Source: Bacteriovoracaceae bacterium
GTDB taxonomy: Bacteria > Bdellovibrionota > Bacteriovoracia > Bacteriovoracales > Bacteriovoracaceae
NCBI GenBank assembly: GCA_023954595.1
Contig: JAGSHJ010000183.1
Span: forward strand, 1-6,228
DNA length: 6,228 nt
Direction: 5' to 3'
The position numbers and the translations under genes are program-made. Below are positions 1 through 4,837 of this stretch, piece after piece. Positions within the stretch are counted from its first letter, which is position 1. Each line of letters starts with the position of its first letter. The notes beneath the pieces are model-generated. The model was not told the DNA's origin, ran no database searches, and was given only the letters and a program-made list of their open reading frames with translations.

Positions 1-200
1 CTATCAGGTATAGAAAGAACATTCCAGATGCTTGGCTTGAGATTAAGCTCAAAGAAGGCCGAAATCGACAAGTTCGTCGTATGAGTGCCAAAATAGGTCA
101 TCCGACACTTAGACTTATTAGAGTTGAGATTGGAAAGCTAAAGCTCGGCGAGCTAGCACCAGGACAATGGAAATATATAGATCCCAAAGACGTATTATAA
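1..200 (+). CDS. RsuA/RluE-family 23S/16S rRNA pseudouridine synthase, C-terminal part (5' end outside window)
   Basis: Reading in the frame that begins at base 3, the last 65 residues of a protein are open to a TAA stop at 198-200. They contain EGRNRQVRRM followed by GHPTLRLIRVEIG, then L-x-L-G-E-L-x-P-G-Q-W near the end. This is the C-terminal core of the RsuA/RluB/RluE/RluF group, which isomerises one uridine of ribosomal RNA to pseudouridine in the cytoplasm. The catalytic aspartate and any N-terminal S4 domain lie upstream of the window and cannot be checked. The lead-in IRYRKNIPDAWLEIKL and the short tail after the PGQW box resemble RluE (23S U2457 in E. coli) more than RluB or RsuA, but the exact target is uncertain. 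The family call is firm; no symbol is given because the subfamily is inferred from one third of the protein. Confidence 0.93.
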   Translation, partial: IRYRKNIPDAWLEIKLKEGRNRQVRRMSAKIGHPTLRLIRVEIGKLKLGELAPGQWKYIDPKDVL

Positions 201-207
201 AATCACA

Positions 208-212
208 AAGGA
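208..212 (+). promoter_or_regulatory. Ribosome binding site of the 85-aa gene
   Basis: AAGGA lies 5 bases before the ATG at 218 and supports that start. It falls in the 17-bp gap after the pseudouridine synthase stop, so the two genes are probably read from one transcript. Confidence 0.7.
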
Positions 213-217
213 ATTAA

Positions 218-475
218 ATGAAAACTGAAATCAGCGTTGACCCTAAGACTTTATCTGCCAAGGCCCTATTTTTGGTGGAAGACTTCAAAGAAGAGAAAGA
301 CTTCAAGGATACTTTAGCAATCTTAAGTATGGTTGCTGGTGACTACCATCTAGACCCGGAAGTTGAGCTTGATGAGCTAAAAGACTTTGTAAAAAAGGCT
401 CAAGAAGAAGCTCAAAGTGCCCTAGAATTCATCATTGACGAAGAAGGCATCGACTTAGAGCTGGTAACTCCATAG
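218..475 (+). CDS. Small acidic protein of unknown function (85 aa)
   Basis: I do not recognise this protein. It begins at an ATG with a well placed AAGGA and ends at TAG 473-475. It has no signal peptide, no membrane segment and no cysteine, so it should be cytoplasmic. Composition is striking: about 23 Asp/Glu against 9 Lys, no arginine and one histidine, giving a strongly negative net charge. Hydrophobic residues recur with helical spacing (for instance in the stretch from LDELKDFVKKAQEEAQSAL, about residues 51-69), suggesting a small mostly helical bundle. It sits 17 bp behind an rRNA modification gene and probably shares its transcript, which hints at, but does not show, a link to translation or ribosome biology. 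Start, length and ribosome binding site all look like a genuine gene. Confidence 0.8.
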   Translation: MKTEISVDPKTLSAKALFLVEDFKEEKDFKDTLAILSMVAGDYHLDPEVELDELKDFVKKAQEEAQSALEFIIDEEGIDLELVTP

Positions 476-591
476 TCCTATACAATTGTTTGCATTTGGA
501 GAAATAACTTCACAAAGAGAACCAATGTGAATAATTACTAAAAGCTAAATGCCTTAATTGTTCCCTAAAGTGTGTGATTATGACAGGAATC

Positions 592-613
592 AGTATTAGT
601 AGTAGAAAATACT
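592..613. promoter_or_regulatory. Inverted repeat AGTATT-N10-AATACT ahead of the -10 box
   Basis: Six-base perfect arms (592-597 and 608-613) end 11 bases before the TATAAT box and cover the place where a -35 element would lie. This is a plausible operator or activator site for the downstream outer-membrane gene. Such AT-rich arms can also arise by chance. Confidence 0.3.
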
Positions 614-624
614 TTGTTTTTAGC

Positions 625-630
625 TATAAT
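625..630 (+). promoter_or_regulatory. Probable -10 box (TATAAT) of the 678 gene
   Basis: A perfect TATAAT lies 47 bases before the start codon at 678, preceded at 621-624 by TAGC. At a 17-bp spacing the -35 position reads GTAGAA, a poor match to TTGACA, so an activator or an alternative sigma factor may be needed. The rest of the 476-677 gap shows no open frame or terminator-like hairpin. Confidence 0.5.
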
Positions 631-664
631 ATTCAGGTTGTTAGAATTTCAAGTATATTTCAAT

Positions 665-669
665 AGGAG
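665..669 (+). promoter_or_regulatory. Ribosome binding site of the 678 gene
   Basis: AGGAG with an 8-base spacer to the ATG at 678 fixes the start of the secreted barrel-like protein. Confidence 0.8.
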
Positions 670-677
670 TACAGACG

Positions 678-1469
678 ATGAAAAAAGTGATAGCTCTAAT
701 TTTAGCGAGCACGACCCTAGGTGCCTTTGGTATGAACATGGAAGAATTCAATGAGAAGTCTTACATCTCTTACTTTGGGGAATACAATAAAGGTACAATC
801 GGTGAAAGCAGCTCAAGAGCTTTTTACTACCAGTCAATCTCAGGTCGTTACAAGTTAAATAACAAGTGGACTGCAAGATTAGACCTTAGAATGGAAACTA
901 AAGAAGCTGAAGATGACCCGTACACTGAACTAAACCCTAGACTTGGCGTACAGGGTATTACTTATGTAAATGGTAACTTCTCTGTATTTACTCAAGCTAG
1001 ACTTGAAGTTGCAGCTGTAAGCTCAAGCCTTGACGTAAATAAGATTGTTAAGCCTAAATTCTACAACGCTGTTAACTACAGCATGGGTGCACAGTCATTT
1101 TCAGTAGGTATGGAAGTTGCTAAATGGCTTTATGAGTCTGGAAAAGAGAACCTTAATAACGATCCAGACTATGACAAGTTGAACCTTTTTGCAGATGTAA
1201 CTTACAGATACACTATCGATGCAAAGAAAACATTTCAAATCTACTACGAGCTTGGCCTAGACGCTAGAGGAACTGAAACAAACGATTTGACCAATACTTT
1301 TGAAAGATTCCTAATTGGGATGGATTTAAGTGTTGCAGATAGCTTGCTAAATAATACGATCAAGGGCGTTACACTATTCCCACACATCGACTACAGACCT
1401 CAAAACAGTACAGATACAGAGCTAAAAGACCTAGGTCTTGGTCTTTGGGTATCAGCTACAGTATTTTAA
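678..1469 (+). CDS. Secreted outer-membrane beta-barrel-like protein of unknown function (263 aa)
   Basis: The protein opens with a Sec signal peptide: two lysines, a hydrophobic run (residues 4-17) and an AFG cleavage motif at 16-18. The mature part is made of alternating polar/hydrophobic and aromatic strands separated by polar turns (for example ARLDLRME, FSVFTQARLEVAA, FQIYYELGLDAR) and ends in a strand GLGLWVSATVF with a terminal phenylalanine, the usual outer-membrane barrel signal. There are no cysteines. The strand pattern and size suggest a barrel of roughly 10-12 strands, but no porin, OmpA or channel family can be named. It stands alone between its own TATAAT promoter region and a strong terminator, so it is probably monocistronic and well expressed. 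Export is sure; barrel fold is likely; the function is unknown. Confidence 0.85.
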   Translation: MKKVIALILASTTLGAFGMNMEEFNEKSYISYFGEYNKGTIGESSSRAFYYQSISGRYKLNNKWTARLDLRMETKEAEDDPYTELNPRLGVQGITYVNGNFSVFTQARLEVAAVSSSLDVNKIVKPKFYNAVNYSMGAQSFSVGMEVAKWLYESGKENLNNDPDYDKLNLFADVTYRYTIDAKKTFQIYYELGLDARGTETNDLTNTFERFLIGMDLSVADSLLNNTIKGVTLFPHIDYRPQNSTDTELKDLGLGLWVSATVF

Positions 1470-1496
1470 TTAGATTTAAATTTAATTATATAAAAG

Positions 1497-1521
1497 ACCC
1501 TCCATATTGGAGGGTTTTTTT
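1497..1521 (+). terminator. Rho-independent terminator after the 678 gene
   Basis: An 8-bp perfect stem ACCCTCCA/TGGAGGGT (1497-1504 and 1508-1515) with a TAT loop is followed directly by a run of T to 1521. It starts 27 bases after the stop codon at 1469 and separates the barrel gene from yaaA. Upstream A residues could lengthen the stem against the T run. Confidence 0.92.
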
Positions 1522-1556
1522 ATGCCTTCTACCGTGGTATTTTTATCCAAAAAATT

Positions 1557-1561
1557 GGAGG
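1557..1561 (+). promoter_or_regulatory. Ribosome binding site of yaaA
   Basis: GGAGG, 4 bases before the ATG at 1566, supports this start. Only 44 bases lie between the T run of the terminator and the ATG. They hold a small inverted repeat TACC-GT-GGTA (1530-1539), but I see no convincing -35/-10 pair there, so the yaaA promoter remains unlocated. Confidence 0.75.
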
Positions 1562-1565
1562 AAAA

Positions 1566-2324
1566 ATGCTAGTTGTTGTCTCCCCTGCCAAAAAGTTGGA
1601 TTTTCAAACACCATCAGACTTGGCCGAATATGAAACCCCATTGTTTATTGACGAAGCAAAGCTTCTTATAAAAGACCTTAAAAAGAAGTCTTCCCAAGAT
1701 CTGCAAAAGCTCATGGGTATTTCTGAGAATCTCGCTGAGCTTAACGTTAAGAGATTTAATACTTTTAAGCCACCTTTCACCCCAACGAACGCCAAACAAG
1801 CAGGCCTTGCCTTCCAAGGCGACACCTACCAGGGACTTGAGTTTCACGACTTCAATAAATCCCAGAGAAATTTTGCGCAAAAGCATCTAAGAATCTTATC
1901 TGGGCTTTACGGAATATTAAGACCACTAGATCTCATGCAGGCCTATAGATTGGAGATGGGCACAAAATTTGGCGCTGCGGGAGCTAGCGACCTTTATGGT
2001 TTTTGGAAGGAAAAGATCACTGAGAAATTAAATGAAGATCTTAAAGGACAGAAGGCCCTAGTAAACTGTGCTTCAAATGAATACTTTAAAGCAGTAGACA
2101 CCAAAGCGCTCAAGGCCCAGGTTGTAACACCTATATTTAAAGAAGAAAAAAACGGGAAACTTAAAATCATAAGCTTCAACGCTAAAAGAGCAAGAGGCAT
2201 GATGGCGAAGTTTATAATTGAGAACAAGCTTAAAGATCCAAATGATTTGAAGAAATTTAATATGGACAACTACAAGTTTGATCCAGAGTTATCTGACGAG
2301 ACAAACTTTACATTCACAAGGTAG
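1566..2324 (+). CDS. yaaA: YaaA family (DUF328/UPF0246) peroxide stress protein
   Basis: The 252-aa product matches E. coli YaaA (258 aa) over its whole length. Visible landmarks are SPAKKLDF (6-13), LAFQGDTYQGL (81-91), LSGLYGILRPLDLMQ (111-125) with YRLEMG (127-132), NCASNEYFK (167-175), and KIISFNAKRARG (200-211) with FIIEN (216-220). YaaA of E. coli is induced by OxyR during peroxide stress, limits intracellular free iron and so reduces Fenton damage to DNA, and has been described as a DNA-binding protein with its own fold. It is cytoplasmic: there is no signal peptide. All the conserved blocks are intact, so it should be functional. The next gene follows after 6 bp, indicating an operon with a FAD-linked oxidase. 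Whether this copy is peroxide-regulated cannot be read from the short upstream region. Confidence 0.97.
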   Translation: MLVVVSPAKKLDFQTPSDLAEYETPLFIDEAKLLIKDLKKKSSQDLQKLMGISENLAELNVKRFNTFKPPFTPTNAKQAGLAFQGDTYQGLEFHDFNKSQRNFAQKHLRILSGLYGILRPLDLMQAYRLEMGTKFGAAGASDLYGFWKEKITEKLNEDLKGQKALVNCASNEYFKAVDTKALKAQVVTPIFKEEKNGKLKIISFNAKRARGMMAKFIIENKLKDPNDLKKFNMDNYKFDPELSDETNFTFTR

Positions 2325-2330
2325 TTCAAA

Positions 2331-3653
2331 ATGTCTAAAAAATTGGTTTTTAAAAATAAAGAAGAACTCGCAGGCCATATAAAAACTCATGGCCCAAGCT
2401 TCTACTTCTCATCGCAAACCTCCACAGTTATTCCTTATGATAAATTGGAACAACACCTAGGCCTAAAAGACGGTGAAGAGTTCTATCTTTGCGATCTATC
2501 TCAGATGCCTGCAAAAATGGAGCTGTTAGACAATGGAAACCTCCAAGTGCAAGGTGCTGTGAGCTGGAAAGATGCAAGAGAGTTTTTAAAATCAAAAGGC
2601 CGCAATATTAAGACTGCACCAACAGAAGAGCTTGCCCTTATTACGGCAGGACTTGCGACTAGCGCAACTGGAGAGAGATGCTTTGCCTTTGGCAATCTTC
2701 GCTCACAGGTTGTAAGGCTTAAATATTTTGACTACCAAGGCGAAGAGAAAGAATTATTCAGGGACAAACCTCTAGAGATAGATGGCATCAATTTTGATCA
2801 ATACAGAGAAGAATTTAAGGCATACTCCGAATTCAAGAACGCCCCATTTCCAAGATTTCAAAATGAAACTGACTTATTAATTGGAACTGAGGGACAGCTT
2901 GGGATCATCACTGAAGTAGAGATCGAGACCACTCCTAATACAGGTGCTCAACACCTATTCATGCTTCTTCCTAAGTGGGAACAAGACTATAGTGCTCACC
3001 TGGAAGTGATAGAGAAGATACAAAAGTTCAGAGATGAAGTTGTTGTAGTTGAGCTAATTGACTCAAACGCATTTTCATTTTTGCCTGAAGATGAAAGACC
3101 GAACCAGGGCAAAGACGCTATATTTTTTGAAATAAAGACTGAAGCATTTGAAAAGTTTTATGAAGAGTTTCTTGCAACACTTGAGGGTGTGAATGAAGAA
3201 GAAATATTCGAACTTACAGAAACTCGCTTTCACAATATCCGTGCAAGTGTACCGCGTGCAGTTTTTGAAGAAAACTCTCGAATGGGTGTTGTTAAGATGG
3301 GTACTGACGTTCAGGTAAGAGTACAAGACTTCAAGGCCCTTATGGACATCTATAGAGAATTCTCAAAAGTTGGTGTGCGCTATAATCTATTCGGTCACTT
3401 TGGTGACGCTCACCTGCACTTTAACTTCATGCCAGCACCTGATGATATTGAGCTATGCAAGAAGCGCTTTGAGCATCTCTATGAACAAGTACTAAAAATG
3501 AAGGGCTCCCCTTTTGCTGAACACGGCATCGGACTGATCAAGCAAAAATACATTCAGAGCTTCATAGGTCCAGTACAAAAAGAAACCTTCAAGGCCCTTA
3601 AAGACAAACTAGATCCACATAGACAGTTTTTCCCACAGGGGTACATGCATTAA
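2331..3653 (+). CDS. GlcD-like FAD-binding oxidase/dehydrogenase (FAD/FMN-containing, VAO/PCMH type)
   Basis: The 440-aa cytoplasmic protein shows the FAD-linked oxidase plan. An N-terminal FAD-binding domain has DLSQM (55-59), VQGAVSWKDA (73-82), TAGLATSATGERCFAFGN (105-122) and GTEGQLGIITE (185-195). The C-terminal domain has GHFGDAHLHFN (355-365), EHGIGLIK (397-404) and LDPHRQFFP (427-435), matching the GHxGDGNLH, GEHGIGxxK and DPxxxxNPG boxes of glycolate, D-lactate and D-2-hydroxyacid dehydrogenases. These oxidise a 2-hydroxy acid or related substrate using FAD. The usual glycine-rich RGGGTS loop near the N-terminus is not present; its place is taken by FYFSSQTSTVIPY (24-36). No cysteine-rich iron-sulphur module is fused. 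An AAGG at 2318-2321 lies 9 bases before the ATG, inside the end of yaaA. The family is certain; the substrate is unknown. Confidence 0.92.
   Translation: MSKKLVFKNKEELAGHIKTHGPSFYFSSQTSTVIPYDKLEQHLGLKDGEEFYLCDLSQMPAKMELLDNGNLQVQGAVSWKDAREFLKSKGRNIKTAPTEELALITAGLATSATGERCFAFGNLRSQVVRLKYFDYQGEEKELFRDKPLEIDGINFDQYREEFKAYSEFKNAPFPRFQNETDLLIGTEGQLGIITEVEIETTPNTGAQHLFMLLPKWEQDYSAHLEVIEKIQKFRDEVVVVELIDSNAFSFLPEDERPNQGKDAIFFEIKTEAFEKFYEEFLATLEGVNEEEIFELTETRFHNIRASVPRAVFEENSRMGVVKMGTDVQVRVQDFKALMDIYREFSKVGVRYNLFGHFGDAHLHFNFMPAPDDIELCKKRFEHLYEQVLKMKGSPFAEHGIGLIKQKYIQSFIGPVQKETFKALKDKLDPHRQFFPQGYMH
3637..3641 (+). promoter_or_regulatory. Ribosome binding site AGGGG supporting an ATT start at 3649
   Basis: AGGGG lies 7 bases before ATT 3649, a standard spacing. 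It lies only 3 bases before the ATG at 3645, which would be too close and which leads to a stop after two codons (ATG CAT TAA). The site lies inside the last codons of the oxidase gene. Confidence 0.6.
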
Positions 3654-4398
3654 GTTTTTACTGTCCGTACTCCTCATTACAATATCTGCTCATGCTCGCT
3701 TTGATTTATCTGCGGGCACAAGCATTCGCTCTTATCCAAGCTTTGGAGGGGAGGCCCAATTAGAACTAGGCTATAACCAGCTTCTATGGGGCACACCTAA
3801 GGGATTTCAATACGGACTTGTAAGACCTTCTATAAACCTTGCAACATCTGGAGTGGTAAATTCTTATGATGTAAGAGTTGAGTTTTATCCAATATCCTTT
3901 ATAGGATTCGCAGCAGGCCATGAAAAGGCAAGATCTGACTACGAAGATTTTACTTATTTTGAATGTGACGAAATTCGCTGTAGCGGTGATATTACACGAG
4001 ATTATGCTCTTGCAAAAATAGCACTGGCTGCAGGTCCAATTCTGTTTTCTGCGATGGCAAAACGTTCAAGAAACTCCTACTCAGGTGAAGACGATGAAGC
4101 GGTTGGTGAATACCAATGGGCGGTGTTAGCATCTGCAGGCAGTGATACATTTCATATGCGAAGATTCTTTACAGGGCTTAAGACTAAGGTGGGGACACTT
4201 GGTCTTTTAAATGAAGAGCTGCGTTTTTCAGAAAGTGAACAGTTTTATAAAATGAATGCGGCCTTAATTAACCTAACCAGATCAAAAGTTAGCACAACAT
4301 TTGGTGCCGGAGGGCTTCACACAAGTGAAGCTAAAAGAGGCCTGATTGTGTTTTTATTATTTAAATACCATTTTGAAAAAAGCGACAAGCTCTTCTAG
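3649..4398 (+). CDS. Exported barrel-like protein of unknown function, probable ATT start (249 aa)
   Basis: In this frame an in-frame stop at 3610-3612 is followed by no ATG, GTG or TTG until GTG 3853, yet the stretch before 3853 encodes a textbook signal peptide. From ATT 3649 it reads (M)KFLLSVLLITISAHA, cleavable after AHA (14-16). AGGGG sits 7 bases before ATT. The gene overlaps the oxidase by 5 bp (ATTAA), so translation is probably coupled. The mature protein has alternating strands rich in aromatics and glycines (for example LELGYNQLLW, RVEFYPISFIGFAAGHE) and ends in a strand GLIVFLLFKYHF plus a short tail with terminal phenylalanine, suggesting a barrel of about eight or more strands. 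A Cys pair in FECDEIRC (residues about 104-111) may form a disulphide loop. No family is recognised. Export is near certain; the ATT start is an inference. Confidence 0.8.
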   Translation: MKFLLSVLLITISAHARFDLSAGTSIRSYPSFGGEAQLELGYNQLLWGTPKGFQYGLVRPSINLATSGVVNSYDVRVEFYPISFIGFAAGHEKARSDYEDFTYFECDEIRCSGDITRDYALAKIALAAGPILFSAMAKRSRNSYSGEDDEAVGEYQWAVLASAGSDTFHMRRFFTGLKTKVGTLGLLNEELRFSESEQFYKMNAALINLTRSKVSTTFGAGGLHTSEAKRGLIVFLLFKYHFEKSDKLF

Positions 4399-4670
4399 GC
4401 ACTACAGTGACTCTCATATAGATCAATTCTTTTATTTTCAACGCATTCATTATTTAGTTCATTATCTAATAGGGCCTCACAGGCAGCTTCAAGGCTATTA
4501 AATGAGTGCTGGCCAGTCGTACATGCAGCATTACCAAGTTCATAAGAAAAATCTTCAGCAACCGCTGGATCAACAGATTGAGTTTGCAGTTGAGACTGTT
4601 CCCAAGGCATGTGGTTTTTCCCACAGCCAACAAATAGTAGAGATAATGTAATGATAGTTAAAATCTTCAT
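4395..4670 (-). CDS. Small cysteine-rich lipoprotein of unknown function (91 aa)
   Basis: The product starts MKILTIITLSLLFVGC, a lipoprotein signal peptide with lipobox L-F-V-G-C and lipidated Cys16. Glycine at +2 argues against inner-membrane retention, so an outer-membrane anchor is likely. The mature part has a Gln/Ser-rich linker (about 24-33) and then four cysteines at 50, 64, 76 and 89, spaced 13, 11 and 12 residues apart, which could form two disulphides in a small helical domain. I do not recognise the family. The frame is open for 16 more codons to an ATG at 4718, but that would put a long polar/aromatic leader before the signal peptide, so I chose 4670. AAGG lies only 3 bases before this start, closer than usual. 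Its stop shares CTAG with the stop of the convergent plus-strand gene. Confidence 0.78.
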   Translation of the reverse strand: MKILTIITLSLLFVGCGKNHMPWEQSQLQTQSVDPAVAEDFSYELGNAACTTGQHSFNSLEAACEALLDNELNNECVENKRIDLYESHCSA

Positions 4671-4768
4671 GACCTTATAAATACAATACTTATGCCAAGC
4701 GAACCCATATAAAATCAACCACTTACAAAGGGCTAAATGCCTAATGTTTTTACGGCCGCCATCGTTTT

Positions 4769-4787
4769 AACGTTCAGGCTGAATGTT
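4769..4787. promoter_or_regulatory. Imperfect palindrome AACGTTCA-GGC-TGAATGTT
   Basis: The eight-base arms match at 7 of 8 positions with a 3-base centre. This is the size and form of a dimeric regulator site, lying 50-70 bases before the chaperone start and upstream of its candidate -35 box. There is no T run, so it is not a terminator. Confidence 0.35.
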
Positions 4788-4802
4788 CTTATTTAGTTCA
4801 GA

Positions 4803-4830
4803 TGGACAAATGTCCTGACTCGCCTTAAAT
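4803..4830 (+). promoter_or_regulatory. Candidate promoter of the chaperone gene (possibly leaderless mRNA)
   Basis: TGGACA (4803-4808) and TTAAAT (4825-4830) are separated by 16 bp. Transcription from this pair would begin at or next to the ATG at 4838. This fits the absence of any Shine-Dalgarno sequence before that ATG. A second -10-like TATAGT (4832-4837) abuts the start codon and is too close to serve a full-length message. Confidence 0.4.
4804..4815. promoter_or_regulatory. Perfect short inverted repeat GGACA-AA-TGTCC overlapping the candidate -35 box
   Basis: The five-base arms are perfect with a 2-base centre. The left arm is part of TGGACA (4803-4808), a 5-of-6 match to the -35 consensus, so a protein bound here would block or recruit polymerase at the chaperone promoter. 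Confidence 0.35.
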
Positions 4831-4837
4831 TTATAGT

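Larger units (their letters stand above)
4671..4837. promoter_or_regulatory. Divergent intergenic region between the lipoprotein and chaperone genes
   Basis: This 167-bp gap must hold promoters for both divergently transcribed genes. On the minus strand TTGATT (4709-4714) with CATAAG about 18 bases further on is a weak candidate for the lipoprotein promoter. On the plus strand TGGACA (4803-4808) and TTAAAT (4825-4830) are 16 bp apart. Two inverted repeats lie between, listed separately. Confidence 0.5.

Noticed and set aside
1445..1633. Open frame on the plus strand across the terminator and the yaaA start
   Set aside because: It runs through a strong terminator hairpin and out of frame into yaaA; the peptide has no recognisable features and no ribosome binding site of its own.
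1604..2269. Three antisense open frames opposite yaaA
   Set aside because: yaaA is conserved end to end, and these frames are reflections of its codons without ribosome binding sites or family resemblance.
2501..3326. Two antisense open frames opposite the FAD oxidase
   Set aside because: They lie inside a well conserved enzyme gene and encode low-complexity peptides with no supporting start signals.
3645..3653. ATG CAT TAA with a +1 programmed frameshift into the barrel-like frame
   Set aside because: The AGGGG spacing of 3 bases is too short for ATG 3645 and there is no known slippery or stimulatory element; ATT 3649 explains the signal peptide more simply.
3853..4398. GTG 3853 as the start of the barrel-like protein
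   Set aside because: It would discard an in-frame signal peptide and about 50 mature residues that continue the same strand pattern, and AGTG lacks a ribosome binding site upstream.
4671..4718. N-terminal extension of the lipoprotein to ATG 4718
   Set aside because: It would put 16 aromatic/polar residues before a standard lipoprotein signal peptide, and no Shine-Dalgarno sequence precedes 4718.
4732..4765. Sigma-28-like promoter (CTAAA ... GCCGCCAT) upstream of the chaperone
   Set aside because: The spacing is 17 rather than about 15 bases and the -10 half departs from GCCGATAA, so the match is too weak.
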